From Splendidivirga corallicola (GTDB lineage Bacteria > Bacteroidota > Bacteroidia > Cytophagales > Cyclobacteriaceae): DNA of 64,000 nucleotides. The notes beneath the pieces are model-generated. The model had not been told where the DNA came from, did no database searches, and saw only the letters and a list, made by a program, of their open reading frames with translations. The first letter of the stretch is position 1. Each line of letters starts with the position of its first letter. The DNA lies in contig JAUJEA010000001.1 of assembly GCA_030442035.1 (NCBI GenBank), positions 589,559-653,558 on the forward strand, given 5' to 3'. The position numbers and the translations under genes were made by a program. Positions 42,044-52,125 of the stretch are shown one piece after another.

Positions 42044-44047
42044 TCATCTATCATACAGTTTACTTGTATTTCGGTATCCACTATTACTTTTGTACCAGTC
42101 TGAAAACGAAGTCCCTCCTGAGGTTGCCCAAGTAGTGAAATGATTATAACCTTGAACAATGGAAGTTTTTTCAAAAGGATATTTGAATTCGTGAATGATA
42201 TTTATCGCCCAGGGCACATTATTGGATGTTTTATAATATCTACTCAAGTTGGGATCACTGGTATCCTTGGCAGTATTGAAATAACTTTGATCTGCCAGAT
42301 CGGTTGGAGCATGATCAGATAAATGTAACTCTTTTCCACGTTCGCCATTGATAAAAATGAACGGGTTGAAAGGTGCCGTACCAAGCAATGCCGGATCCAG
42401 AGGATTAGTAAAAGTAACCACAATATTGATTTCTGTTCCGGCCCCTTTATCGAAGGCTGCCTCGGTATTGTAAAATAGACCACCAGTATGCTCCAGGTGA
42501 TCTGCAGCATTGTCAAAGACTATGATCACAGCATTGGTCTGTCCGGTCTCTAATCCTTTTCCATCTACAGTCACGATGTTTTTGCTATGCCGATAACCTG
42601 TGACGGAAGCAATCTGCGAAGGCGCAATGGGCAACTCTATTCCAAAACCATTTTTGAAGGAGGCACCAATAGCCCGGACCGTAAAGGTACCTCTGAGTTC
42701 GACAAAAAGATTATCCGCATTAGCAATCCCTTCGAACCTGTAGTTAACCACCAGGTCGTTAAAATCAAAGTCTCCTTGAGAAGGCCACAGATCTTCGAAT
42801 GCCAGCGAACCCCAACCAAATTGACTTGGAGTAAAATTGGAGAATGCTTTGCCGGCGTCTTCCGGAAAGGCATCCAACTGATTAATGATCCCATCACCGT
42901 CGGAATCAGATTGATCAAGATCTTCTTCTGCGCAGGGTAATGACCCCAGATCATTTATTTTATGATCATATGTTTTGACCACCTGCCAGGCACCATCAAA
43001 TTTATCCATCTCGATAAGCTGTGAATTGCCGTCATTTGTTGCCAGATATAATCTGTCATTTCTATCAATAGCCATGGAAGTTGGCTGAAAAGGCAGGTTA
43101 TCAGCACTAATACGAAATGCCTGGGCACTGTTACCTTCACCACTGACTTCTACTCGATACAAACCGGAAAAAGTACACATATAAATAGTGCCGTTCTCCG
43201 ATATGGCTACATCCCCACCCCCTACCGGCGATTCTATACCTGAGATCGATATCGTTGATAATACCTGATTACTGTTGGGATCAATAATGTACATTTTCTC
43301 ATTTTTGGCAATGTAAAGCAGTCCATCTACCTCATTATACTCCATTCTGGGATAACTTCCATTGAAAGGATTGCCACTTCCAACAACATGGAAAGTCCCG
43401 GCATCTATATCATAATAGCGTAAGGTGGTTCCTGTATTATAATAAGTGATCCTTCTAACGCGGTCCACAGCACAGGCGATGGATCCTCCGCCTTCCAGGT
43501 TGGGAAGCACCGTTTCTTCATATAATCCACTTTCATTGTTGATGGTATAAAATCCACCCTGGTTATTCACTGCATAGAGTAATTCATGGCATCCCTCCCT
43601 GGAATTGAAGTATCTCGACATTCTTCCTCCACTGCCAGCGTTGTAGGTATAAGAAATTTGATTGTTCGTAATGGGTACTTCTACCCCTTCAAATAGTCCA
43701 CCATGATTTCTGATTATATAAACCTTTTCCAAAAAGGTGGGAAGTGTAACAGAGGTACTGAAAAGCCCGGCACTATTGGGAGCACCTGTTACAATCAGAT
43801 CATTCAATGTATCCGCATCAAAGCTGTAAATGCTGTATTTAACATCGCCGTTAGCCAAATCGTCCTGGATGGCAATATCTATTTTTCCACTCGTTTCGAA
43901 ATTAAACTCTTCAGGTACGGAAATTTCATCAAGATCCCCTCCATTGTTGTTCCCTTTCCCAAGTTCATCCTTAACACAGGACAATGTCACAAATAAAAGA
44001 CACACTACCAGTGCTTTATTTATCAATAATTTTATCCAATTCATCAT
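42044..44047 (-). CDS. LruC-domain surface lipoprotein (667 aa)
   Basis: The type II signal peptide ends in VTLSC, followed by VKDELG, a Lys/acidic pattern like the Bacteroidota surface-export signal. After an N-terminal beta domain comes a stretch resembling a propeller (YNEVDGLLYIAKNEKMYIID, GDVAISENGTIYMCTF, PTSMAIDRNDRLYLATNDG). A calcium-binding-like DSDGDGIINQLDAFPED leads into the LruC domain with LAFEDLWPSQGDFDFNDLVV and AIGASFKNGFGIELP. It ends in a WYKSNSGYR-type motif shared with the LruC protein at 55305. I prefer ATG 44047 because a TTG-started longer reading lies over the GAGGG site. Last gene before the terminator. Confidence 0.88.
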   Translation of the reverse strand: MMNWIKLLINKALVVCLLFVTLSCVKDELGKGNNNGGDLDEISVPEEFNFETSGKIDIAIQDDLANGDVKYSIYSFDADTLNDLIVTGAPNSAGLFSTSVTLPTFLEKVYIIRNHGGLFEGVEVPITNNQISYTYNAGSGGRMSRYFNSREGCHELLYAVNNQGGFYTINNESGLYEETVLPNLEGGGSIACAVDRVRRITYYNTGTTLRYYDIDAGTFHVVGSGNPFNGSYPRMEYNEVDGLLYIAKNEKMYIIDPNSNQVLSTISISGIESPVGGGDVAISENGTIYMCTFSGLYRVEVSGEGNSAQAFRISADNLPFQPTSMAIDRNDRLYLATNDGNSQLIEMDKFDGAWQVVKTYDHKINDLGSLPCAEEDLDQSDSDGDGIINQLDAFPEDAGKAFSNFTPSQFGWGSLAFEDLWPSQGDFDFNDLVVNYRFEGIANADNLFVELRGTFTVRAIGASFKNGFGIELPIAPSQIASVTGYRHSKNIVTVDGKGLETGQTNAVIIVFDNAADHLEHTGGLFYNTEAAFDKGAGTEINIVVTFTNPLDPALLGTAPFNPFIFINGERGKELHLSDHAPTDLADQSYFNTAKDTSDPNLSRYYKTSNNVPWAINIIHEFKYPFEKTSIVQGYNHFTTWATSGGTSFSDWYKSNSGYRNTSKLYDR

Positions 44048-44070
44048 GATTATATTTACCCTCAATTTTA

Positions 44071-45243
44071 TTAAGCTCTCTTAGCCCTCTCCCATAAAAC
44101 ACTTTGACCTCCTCTTACATACCTGAAAAATCCTCTGAATACAGCCAGATTCATGATGAAAAAGTAGAATGGAATAAATAATACTTTCAGCCTTAATTGT
44201 CTGTTTTCCAGATACCATCCCAACAAAGCGGCTCCATAGAAAATCAGCTGTCCAATAAATAAGAAGGTATATAAGCCTCCATAGGTATCATGAAGAGCAT
44301 AGTTAATAGGAATAAGCAAGAGTAGGAAAAGTGGTATTACAGTCCATCTTAGCACTCTGTGAGAAACATATTGAAAAGAAAGTGTACCATATCTAAAAAT
44401 ATTCAGTAGTGGTTTGAGCCTTACTATGGATTGCAGTCCACCGGCACAAATTCTGACTTTTCTTTTCATTTCATCTTTAATGGAAGCAGAAGCTGATTCA
44501 ATGGCATATGCGCCTGGTTCATAAGCGATCTTATAACCTTTCAATGTAATTCGGAGTGACATAACAAAATCATCCAAAATCGTATCAGGTTCCACTGGCT
44601 CATAGAGTTCGGTTCTCACCGAAAATAGTTCACCTGCAGCTCCCACAACAGAACAGAGTTCGGAATCCATTTTTTTCAAAGCCGATTCATAACGCCAATA
44701 AATCCCCTCTCCGGCTCCTGATGCACTATCCGTAGTTTTTTTGATAATTCGCTTTTCTCCTGCCACGCAACCTACTTTAGGGTCCTTATAATTTTTAATA
44801 ATCGATCGAACTGCTTCTTTATTCAACATCGCATTGGCATCTGAAAAAATTACGAAAGGGGTATCTATCAATCGCATACCGCGGTTTATAGCAGCTATTT
44901 TACCCTGCCTTTCATAACTGTGGTGTACAGTAATACCTTCATACGAACCTAATAACTGTGGGGAACCATCGTCAGATCCATCAGTGATAAATACGATTCG
45001 TAGTTTGTCTTTTGGGTAGTCAAGGGCCAGTGAGTTCTCAACCTTTTCCGGTAAGTAATCCTTCTCATTGTAAGAAGCGATCATCAAAGTAACAGGTGGT
45101 TCGAAGTTTTGTTCATTTTTGCTGAGATCTTTCTTAAACAATCTTCTAATTTTCAACCAAATGTATATGAACATTCCATACCCCAGAAAGGCATAAAAAA
45201 CGAAAAATAATAGTACCCAAAATATAATCTCTAACTGCTTCAT
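44071..45243 (-). CDS. membrane glycosyltransferase family 2 (390 aa)
   Basis: An N-terminal membrane helix (about 5-28) precedes a GT-A domain with VTLMIASYNEKDYLPEKVEN, ITDGSDDGSPQLLG, VIFSDANAMLNKEAV (DxD-like) and a C-terminal acceptor-site region EPDTILDDFVMSL. Three or more C-terminal helices (about 300-375) follow. The architecture is that of processive or polyprenyl-linked GT2 enzymes (ceramide/cellulose-synthase-like group). Sugar donor and acceptor are unknown. It lies 24 bp upstream of the LruC gene and 29 bp downstream of the acyltransferase, in one transcript. Confidence 0.9.
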   Translation of the reverse strand: MKQLEIIFWVLLFFVFYAFLGYGMFIYIWLKIRRLFKKDLSKNEQNFEPPVTLMIASYNEKDYLPEKVENSLALDYPKDKLRIVFITDGSDDGSPQLLGSYEGITVHHSYERQGKIAAINRGMRLIDTPFVIFSDANAMLNKEAVRSIIKNYKDPKVGCVAGEKRIIKKTTDSASGAGEGIYWRYESALKKMDSELCSVVGAAGELFSVRTELYEPVEPDTILDDFVMSLRITLKGYKIAYEPGAYAIESASASIKDEMKRKVRICAGGLQSIVRLKPLLNIFRYGTLSFQYVSHRVLRWTVIPLFLLLLIPINYALHDTYGGLYTFLFIGQLIFYGAALLGWYLENRQLRLKVLFIPFYFFIMNLAVFRGFFRYVRGGQSVLWERAKRA

Positions 45244-45272
45244 ATCGCTTCTTTAAATTGATTTATGCATGA

Positions 45273-46340
45273 TCATTCATTTGATCTTGCGGGTTCCATC
45301 AAACCAAATGTTTCATGCGCTTTATCTTTCTTTTCCGCCATTCTTTTGGTATTGCCAAAAACATATAGATCAATGAACCTGATACCGGACAACAGTTTAA
45401 TCAGAGGCAAGAGAATCAAGCATGTAACCAGGAATATCAGGCCGGAACGCAAAAGACTCTCTCCAAAATAAGGATCCATACTTCTTATGATCTCTTCCAA
45501 TATAATATAGTGGTAGAGGTAAATGACCATTGAGTAATTGTTGCTGAACTGAAAAATGCTACTTTTAAATTTTATATTAATCAAATATGATAAGGAAAAA
45601 TAGATGATTGATAAATTGAAGAGCATGTAGCAAAGTGTATAATAATAAGGACGGATGGCCATGGATCCCATGTAGGTGGATAGCACCAATAGGAAGGTAA
45701 AAGCGGGGATCAGGAACCAGAGTAATTTCTTGTTTATTCTTCTCAGTAAATGCTGTCCGTAATTCTTCAAATAATAGCTAAGAAAGAAGAAAAAGAAATA
45801 AATGAAATTTCTTTTATCCCCGATCCAGACATATAACCAATTACTTTCCATCAATCTTTGGTCTTCCCAACTGAAGTACCCAAACCAGCTCAATGTAATA
45901 CAGAGCGCAAAGGCCAATACATACTTAGGTTTTATCCCATTTCTTTCAATAACCCAAAGGCAAAATATCATAAAAAGAAGTGCCGGTATAAACCATAAGT
46001 GATAATAGGGATACACGATGGCTTTTAATACTGCAATTATGTCAAATCGGAAGTTGATGATATCATCGAAATAAACAATGGTATTGTAAAACAAAAATGC
46101 AATGATCCAGGGTATGATAAGCCGGTACAAATACTTTCGAACAAGGTCACCAAAACTTAGTTTTCTCAGCCGGTCCTGTTTAATTAAAAAACCGGATATA
46201 GAAAGGAATAATGGCATATGATAGCTGTACATCAAAAAGCTGAAGTTGTTCCCTCCTAGTGAATGGGTCAATACCACTTGCAGGATCAAACATCCTTTGA
46301 TTACATCAATTCCTGGGAAATATGATTTTGATATACTCAT
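45273..46340 (-). CDS. acyltransferase family 3 (OafA/YrhL type, 355 aa)
   Basis: About ten hydrophobic helices. The family mark is near the N-terminus: GIDVIKGCLILQVVLTHSLG, with His (about H26) expected in the active site. A second is YHMPLFLSISGFLIKQDRL (Arg region). Such membrane enzymes move acetyl or other acyl groups from the cytoplasm onto surface glycans. Within this locus it is a third candidate acyl-modification enzyme besides the MBOAT/SGNH pair and the hexapeptide acetyltransferase. It lies 10 bp after the preceding glycosyltransferase gene. Confidence 0.9.
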   Translation of the reverse strand: MSISKSYFPGIDVIKGCLILQVVLTHSLGGNNFSFLMYSYHMPLFLSISGFLIKQDRLRKLSFGDLVRKYLYRLIIPWIIAFLFYNTIVYFDDIINFRFDIIAVLKAIVYPYYHLWFIPALLFMIFCLWVIERNGIKPKYVLAFALCITLSWFGYFSWEDQRLMESNWLYVWIGDKRNFIYFFFFFLSYYLKNYGQHLLRRINKKLLWFLIPAFTFLLVLSTYMGSMAIRPYYYTLCYMLFNLSIIYFSLSYLINIKFKSSIFQFSNNYSMVIYLYHYIILEEIIRSMDPYFGESLLRSGLIFLVTCLILLPLIKLLSGIRFIDLYVFGNTKRMAEKKDKAHETFGLMEPARSNE

Positions 46341-46350
46341 CTCTCTATCT

Positions 46351-47538
46351 CTATCCCGCCAATTTTACTGCCTTATAAATCTCCTTGACGCTGTTTTCCC
46401 AAGTGTGAGAAGCTGCAAATTCCTTTCTCATTTTTGCTTTTTCTGCATTGTTTTCTCTCAACGCCTGATCAATGGAACTCACAAAATCTTCCTTGCTCGT
46501 ACTTAAATAGGTATAACCGTCAAAGACCTCCATGGCCTTTGTCTTTGTGGCTACTACCGGTTTCCCCATCGCCAGATACTCATCAATCTTTCTCGGATAG
46601 TTACCTATGGTCAAAGGATTGACTATCTGAGGATTGACACAGACATCAAAGCTATTGATATAGCCTGGCAACTCATTAGGTTTTTTAGCACCCAGAAAAT
46701 AAACATTGGTCAGGTTGTGCAACTCACTCTCTTGAAAATTTTCATCTTCAGGTCCCACCAGAACAAGATTCAAGTCAAGCCTGTTTTTGGCAAAATGTAC
46801 CAATAAATCTATGTCCAGACGCATTGAGGTAAGAAATCCTACGTAGCCTATTATTGGGCCCTTGATATTTTGTAAATCCTCCGGAGCATGTTTTTGCTCA
46901 CTTTCTTTAAATATTTCCAATTCACAACCCTGTCCTATATAGTAGGAATTTTTGTTGAATTGCTCTCCATATTCTTTCAGGTAAGTAGAATTGGCCACTA
47001 CGAGATCTGCTTTATGCATCAGTTCGCCTTCCAACCGCTCACCATGTCGTTTGAAATAGGGTTGTACGATCAAATAGTCTCTGGTATAATAAACATATTT
47101 TGAAGGTTTTAGCAGTTCCTTTAAATGAAATGCCTTGAACATCAGGCTATCATTAAAAAGCAGAAAATCATCAAAACCCAATCGCTCTGCTGCATCGCTT
47201 ATACATTTGGCAAATCTCCTATTGTTAACCTTATTGAATAGCTTAAATAAACCATGTGACCGTATCCAATTCACCGATTCAGCCATCATTCTGGGATACA
47301 AGTTCCACAGGTTTTCTTCAACTTTAATCAAATCCGGAGATTTACCTTTATTGATAAGAATTCTCTTATGAACCTTCGGATCCCTTGGTCTTCTGAATCT
47401 CGTGAACCTGTCTAACGGTGCGTTTACATAAAGCACTTGATTGTGCTTGGCAAACTCCAACGCTATATTCTTGGCGTTGCTGCCAATATCTATATCCCAT
47501 GGTTGCTGTCCAACTACAATAATTTTCTTACCTTCCAC
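46351..47538 (-). CDS. glycosyltransferase family 1/4 (395 aa)
   Basis: A GT-B protein. Its N-terminal half has IIVVGQQPWDIDIGSNAKNI and its C-terminal nucleotide-sugar half has KGPIIGYVGFLTSMRLDIDL, NVYFLGAKKPNELPGYINSF and the E-x7-E-like region RKIDEYLAMGKPVVATKT. No membrane segment; likely membrane-associated. The start is GTG at 47538, overlapping the stop of the SGNH gene by 11 bp, so translation is coupled. The acceptor is presumably the lipid-linked repeat unit made by this locus. Confidence 0.9.
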   Translation of the reverse strand: MEGKKIIVVGQQPWDIDIGSNAKNIALEFAKHNQVLYVNAPLDRFTRFRRPRDPKVHKRILINKGKSPDLIKVEENLWNLYPRMMAESVNWIRSHGLFKLFNKVNNRRFAKCISDAAERLGFDDFLLFNDSLMFKAFHLKELLKPSKYVYYTRDYLIVQPYFKRHGERLEGELMHKADLVVANSTYLKEYGEQFNKNSYYIGQGCELEIFKESEQKHAPEDLQNIKGPIIGYVGFLTSMRLDIDLLVHFAKNRLDLNLVLVGPEDENFQESELHNLTNVYFLGAKKPNELPGYINSFDVCVNPQIVNPLTIGNYPRKIDEYLAMGKPVVATKTKAMEVFDGYTYLSTSKEDFVSSIDQALRENNAEKAKMRKEFAASHTWENSVKEIYKAVKLAG

Positions 47539-48487
47539 TTAAATCTCCATTTTGAGGTGTCACATATTTTAACAAAGCATTCTTCAATTCTTCCAAAACA
47601 AAAGTTTGTCCCTGCTCACTTAAATGTCCATGATCTATATAGGTATTGAAATCAGCAGTATATGCCTGGTATTTTTCATCATTCAGATCTAATAAGATAT
47701 CCCTTTCTTCGAACAGATTTTCCATTCTGGTTTGATATTGAGCATAGTTATCCCTATTAATCTGCAATATCTGATAGGGTATCGGACTGAAATAGGCGAA
47801 GATCTTAATACCTTTCTTCCTGAGATATTGCAATGTCTCATCCAGTTCCTTCTCGGCAACCGGGTCGATATAGGTGGATTCCGGAGACCTTTCTCTTACT
47901 TTTTGGAGGATCATCGTTTTGGGATCATTCGGCATTGTCAGGTTGAAATTGTTAAAGCCATAATCATTGTGTATATCATTCGGAAACTTACTGGAAAACA
48001 GCTTATTCTCCCTCACAAATCTGATGAGATAAGTTTTTAACAAATTTGTTGAACCCAGTGCTCCATAATATTCCCGAGGATCGATCCTGGCACTCTTCTT
48101 ACCATGATCCTTGGTCAGGTAGGGATCCAGGCATACGATCACAAAACGGATATTTCCATTTTCAACTATGTTATTAATAAGAAATCTGAGCTCGGAAATG
48201 TTGGCGCCCATGATACTTGCATTGTATATTTTGTAGTCCTCAATGAATTTGGTATTTAAATTTGCCGATAGCGAAGGGCCTACTATAATTCCCTCAAAAT
48301 TTTCAGGGATGTAATTATAGGATAAAAGATACTTGGATGTTCTTTCATTGACATGTACCCTTAATTGTCTTTCTGAAGTACTTCCAAAGAGACCATAAAT
48401 ATCAATGCTGTAATTGATAACAACAATCATTGCAGCCAGGGAGGTGCAAATCGTAGCTAGTTTGAATAAAAAGGATTTTGCTTCCAT
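47528..48487 (-). CDS. SGNH-hydrolase-like periplasmic protein paired with MBOAT (319 aa)
   Basis: An N-terminal membrane anchor (about 7-28) is followed by an SGNH-like domain. The nucleophile block is IIVGPSLSANLN (S72 as candidate Ser), and the catalytic Asp-x-x-His is D285-H-G-H288 (YIDHGHLSEQG). Proteins of this kind stand next to MBOAT genes and complete O-acetylation of exopolysaccharides (DltD or AlgX/AlgJ-like logic). The usual GDS is GPS here, a common variation. It lies 11 bp after the MBOAT gene. Confidence 0.75.
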   Translation of the reverse strand: MEAKSFLFKLATICTSLAAMIVVINYSIDIYGLFGSTSERQLRVHVNERTSKYLLSYNYIPENFEGIIVGPSLSANLNTKFIEDYKIYNASIMGANISELRFLINNIVENGNIRFVIVCLDPYLTKDHGKKSARIDPREYYGALGSTNLLKTYLIRFVRENKLFSSKFPNDIHNDYGFNNFNLTMPNDPKTMILQKVRERSPESTYIDPVAEKELDETLQYLRKKGIKIFAYFSPIPYQILQINRDNYAQYQTRMENLFEERDILLDLNDEKYQAYTADFNTYIDHGHLSEQGQTFVLEELKNALLKYVTPQNGDLSGR

Positions 48488-48498
48488 ATCACATTCCG

Positions 48499-49896
48499 TT
48501 AGAAATCAAAGTATAAAAAGTCATTTGCGGTAATTGAATTAAGAAATAAAAGCCCCATCATAACCAGACCAACTGTCTGGGCCAAATACTTTTTACTTGG
48601 CTTGAATTCACTCAATAGTTCATTGGTATTCTTGTGGAATAGCAGTATAATCCCAAATAAGGCTATCGGCAATGAGTAAATATCGGTGATTACATTAATC
48701 GTGAAATTACTTGCAGTGCCAAAACCAAACATAGCACTTAGCACATTAATCGCATCAGACCACTTCTCTGCCCGGAAGAAGATCCAGGCTATGTTGACGA
48801 AATTGAATGTCAGAATGATACATATTATTTTAGGTAATCTGATATTGGCTCTTTGCCATACTCTGTGAACAATAAGTGCAGCACCATGCAGAAATCCCCA
48901 GAAAACAAAGGTCCATCCTGCCCCGTGCCAGATACCCCCAATAATGAAAGTTATCATCAGGTTGCTTAGTGTTTTGTATTCCCCATTTCTGTTTCCTCCT
49001 AACGGTATGTATATGTAGTCTCTCAGGAATCTGCTCAATGTAATGTGCCATCGTCTCCAGAAGTCCTGTATGCTTTGCGCTTTATAAGGAGAATTGAAAT
49101 TGATCGGTATTTTGATGTTAAACATCAGGGCGGCTCCGATAGCCATGTCCGTATATCCGCTAAAATCGAAATATAATTGTCCCGCATAGGCCAAAGAAGT
49201 AACCCATCCATCTGACAATGTCAGACCAGCCGTATCGGAATAACCATAATTTGCAAAAATGGCGAAAGTGTCCGCTATAATTACCTTTTTGCCAAGTCCC
49301 ATAAAAAACATGAAAATACCCCTAATAAAATTTTCATAACTAAACAGTTTATTCTCCTTTGAATAAAACTGGGGCATCATTTCACTATGATGTACAATCG
49401 GTCCGGCAATCAGTTGTGGAAAGAAAGAAACGAAAAGGCCATAATTGAAAAAACTGTATTCACCTGTCAGTCCTTTGTAACTATCTACTAAGTATGCAAT
49501 CTGCTGAAATGTGAAAAAACTTATGGCTAGTGGTAAGGTGATATACAAAAGAGACAGCTCTGATGCAAATAGTCCATTCACATTTTCAATAAGAAAATCA
49601 GTGTATTTGAAGAATATCAAGAGTCCCAGGTTCGCCATCACACCAATGGTAAGTATTGTTTTTTTCCCTGTTTTTTTATTGGTCGTATTAAGCTGACGCC
49701 CAACGAAATAATTGAAAGTCATAGAACCAAGAATGATAGGTAGATAGGCAGGGTTCCACCAGCTATAAAAAAACAGAGAGGCTATAAACAACCAACCCTT
49801 TGCCATGTCAGGATGGTTTCTGTGATTTAAGATAAAATAACCCATTAATGTCACAGGTAAAAAACAAAACAGAAATACTGGTGAATTAAACAACAT
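48499..49896 (-). CDS. MBOAT-family O-acyltransferase (AlgI-like, 465 aa)
   Basis: A polytopic membrane protein with the family marks FPQLIAGPIVHHSEMMPQF, DFWRRWHITLSRFLRDYIYI (H284) and GGIWHGAGWTFVFWGFLHG (H324, the catalytic His). AlgI-type proteins pass acetyl groups across the membrane for polysaccharide O-acetylation. It partners the SGNH-like gene directly downstream. Upstream is the PorE-like gene, only 6 bp away, so secretion-type and glycan-type genes share the transcript. Confidence 0.94.
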   Translation of the reverse strand: MLFNSPVFLFCFLPVTLMGYFILNHRNHPDMAKGWLFIASLFFYSWWNPAYLPIILGSMTFNYFVGRQLNTTNKKTGKKTILTIGVMANLGLLIFFKYTDFLIENVNGLFASELSLLYITLPLAISFFTFQQIAYLVDSYKGLTGEYSFFNYGLFVSFFPQLIAGPIVHHSEMMPQFYSKENKLFSYENFIRGIFMFFMGLGKKVIIADTFAIFANYGYSDTAGLTLSDGWVTSLAYAGQLYFDFSGYTDMAIGAALMFNIKIPINFNSPYKAQSIQDFWRRWHITLSRFLRDYIYIPLGGNRNGEYKTLSNLMITFIIGGIWHGAGWTFVFWGFLHGAALIVHRVWQRANIRLPKIICIILTFNFVNIAWIFFRAEKWSDAINVLSAMFGFGTASNFTINVITDIYSLPIALFGIILLFHKNTNELLSEFKPSKKYLAQTVGLVMMGLLFLNSITANDFLYFDF

Positions 49897-49902
49897 ACGC
49901 TA

Positions 49903-52113
49903 CTAATTTATCCTTCCCTCCTTTTCAGAATTAATATTATTTATATTACCAATTACAGTGAATTCTGTTCTTCTATTGATCTGATGATCAGCCTCATCAC
50001 AATCCACAAATCCACTGCAATAATTCAGCAATCTTGTTTCTCCATACCCTTTAGCTGTCAAACGTTGTTTGGATACTCCTCTTGAAACCAAATAATTTAC
50101 GACAGATTCCGCTCTCTTTTGAGAAAGTTCCATATTGTAAGCATCTTCTCCCCTGGAATCGGTATGAGAACTCAATTCAATTCTCAACGTGGGGTTGTCC
50201 ATAAGCAGTTGCAACAGCTTTTCCAATTCCGGCAAGGCATCTTTTCTGATAAGCCATTTGTTGAAATCGTAGTAGATGTTTTCGATCTTGATCGGCCTGT
50301 CAAGAACAATTTCCTGCATGGGTAGCTCTATTTCAAAAGTGGTTGGTTTATGCACATCCCTGGTCGAAAATCGTCTTGACAGCGTGAAATAATTGTTTTT
50401 TTCAGCCTTTAAGAGATAATCACTTTCCGGCTGTACAACTAATTCAACTTCACCATCAGGATCCGAATGTAGGGAATCAAGAGTGCCTGTTGTTTCATTT
50501 AAAAGGGTGATCACCACATTTTTATCTTTTATCGGTAAAAATGTTTCTTTTTGAAATGCTACCGCATTGACCAGATAGGAAGTTTTTTCCATTTCGATCA
50601 TCAGATTTAGTGTGGTTCCGGGTTTCAATCCTGCGGTACTCAAACTATCCTTTACTGATTTGTATTGGAGTTTCTTAAAAGCCAAGCGATAAAGTTCCTC
50701 CGGTTCCACTGAAAATTCGAATAAGCCATCATCCGAGGTAAGCATGAAATTATTTTCAATATCATTTTCCATTACTTTTAATCTTACCCCTGCAAGTGGT
50801 TGTTTTGATAGTTTATCAACCACAATACCTTTAACCAATATATCACGATTGAAAATTTTAACATGGTAGATATCATCGCCTCCTTGTCCACCTTTTCTGT
50901 TGGATGAGAAATACCCGGATTGTTTCTTTTGATCCAGTATCAATCCAAAATCATCCCGGTTGCTGTTGATGGGTGAACCGATGTTCTTCACCCAAATTAC
51001 ATTTCCAGCCCGATCCAAATGTGCCTCAAAAATATCCAGACCTCCTAAACCTCCAAGTCCGTCCGAAGCAAAATAAAGGGTCCTCTCATCATGCAAAAAG
51101 GGAAACATCTCTTTTCCCTTGGTATTGATTTTGTCCCCGACATTTTCCGGCTCCGACCAGCTGCCGTCTTCCCCTAACACCGAACGATAGATGTCCGTTT
51201 CACCCATACCGCCCGGTTGATCCGAGACGAAATAAAGTATCTTTCCACTATGCAAGATCGTTGGATGTCCTACGGAATAATTCTCATTGTTGTAAGGGAA
51301 AGCCTTAATACCACTCCATTTACCATTGATCAGATCCGCCTGATACAGTTGTAACCTCAGGGTGCCATCTTCCCCTCTCGTTGTTTTTCCTTTGTAATAG
51401 CTATTTCTCGTAAATAGTATTTTCCCTCCTCCCTCAAAAAAGGTCACAGGACCTTCGTGATAAGCGGAATTTATTTTCTTGTTGAAAGGTTCAACCGTAT
51501 TGGTCGATTCATTATAATAGAATAAATCGAGAAATGGAGTCTGATCCCATAAATGCAAATTATTACTGAATAATTTTTGCGACCTGGCCGACACAAAAAT
51601 GATCCCCTCACCATAGTAGGTTGGACTAAAATCAGCATATTGACCATTGAAGGTCAGTTTATTGACTTTGTATTTATGTGTGTTGGCATAGAACTGTTCT
51701 AGGTTGTTGATAGCCTTTATGTAGTTGATCGCAATGTGATCATGCGGCACTTCTTTATTGTAAACTTCAAACCAATAAACTGCCTCATCATAATTACCAA
51801 TTTCGGTAAGCGCAATCGCCAGTTTCAGTTTATCCGAAGATTTTAATGGCTTTAGTTTGGTTGCCCTTTGGTACCAATAAACGGTCTTTTCAGGATTGTT
51901 AAGCTTTTCGTAGCAGTGTGCCAGTTTCAGTTTTGTAATAAAGTCGCTCTTTCCGGATAAAAATTTTTCATAGTCTTTTGTTGCAGCTTTGTATTCAAGT
52001 TTATTATAATGATCATCACCACTTTGAATTAGGGATGATTGCCCACTCACCCTTTGAGCCAACAAGATCAGCGTGGAAGATATTATAAGATATGTCTGCC
52101 TATTGAAACTCAT
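49903..52113 (-). CDS. PorE-like OmpA-family protein: TPR-PD40-CRD-OmpA (736 aa)
   Basis: After a signal peptide (cleavage near VSGQ) come TPR-like repeats (about 28-135; DHYNKLEYKAATKDYEKFL), then a six-bladed PD40 propeller (about 150-400) with YFASDGLGGLGGLDIFEA and GYFSSNRKGGQGGDDIYHV. A carboxypeptidase-regulatory-like domain lies at about 405-480 (VKGIVVDKLSKQPLAGVRL) and a C-terminal OmpA peptidoglycan-binding domain at about 610-725 (LSSHTDSRG, LSQKRAESVVNYLVSRGV). This domain order is that of PorE, which ties the type IX system to peptidoglycan. I use ATG 52113, as the longer frame begins with TTG. It overlaps nothing but abuts PorP. Confidence 0.9.
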   Translation of the reverse strand: MSFNRQTYLIISSTLILLAQRVSGQSSLIQSGDDHYNKLEYKAATKDYEKFLSGKSDFITKLKLAHCYEKLNNPEKTVYWYQRATKLKPLKSSDKLKLAIALTEIGNYDEAVYWFEVYNKEVPHDHIAINYIKAINNLEQFYANTHKYKVNKLTFNGQYADFSPTYYGEGIIFVSARSQKLFSNNLHLWDQTPFLDLFYYNESTNTVEPFNKKINSAYHEGPVTFFEGGGKILFTRNSYYKGKTTRGEDGTLRLQLYQADLINGKWSGIKAFPYNNENYSVGHPTILHSGKILYFVSDQPGGMGETDIYRSVLGEDGSWSEPENVGDKINTKGKEMFPFLHDERTLYFASDGLGGLGGLDIFEAHLDRAGNVIWVKNIGSPINSNRDDFGLILDQKKQSGYFSSNRKGGQGGDDIYHVKIFNRDILVKGIVVDKLSKQPLAGVRLKVMENDIENNFMLTSDDGLFEFSVEPEELYRLAFKKLQYKSVKDSLSTAGLKPGTTLNLMIEMEKTSYLVNAVAFQKETFLPIKDKNVVITLLNETTGTLDSLHSDPDGEVELVVQPESDYLLKAEKNNYFTLSRRFSTRDVHKPTTFEIELPMQEIVLDRPIKIENIYYDFNKWLIRKDALPELEKLLQLLMDNPTLRIELSSHTDSRGEDAYNMELSQKRAESVVNYLVSRGVSKQRLTAKGYGETRLLNYCSGFVDCDEADHQINRRTEFTVIGNINNINSEKEGRIN

Positions 52114-52125
52114 AAAGGTCAAATA

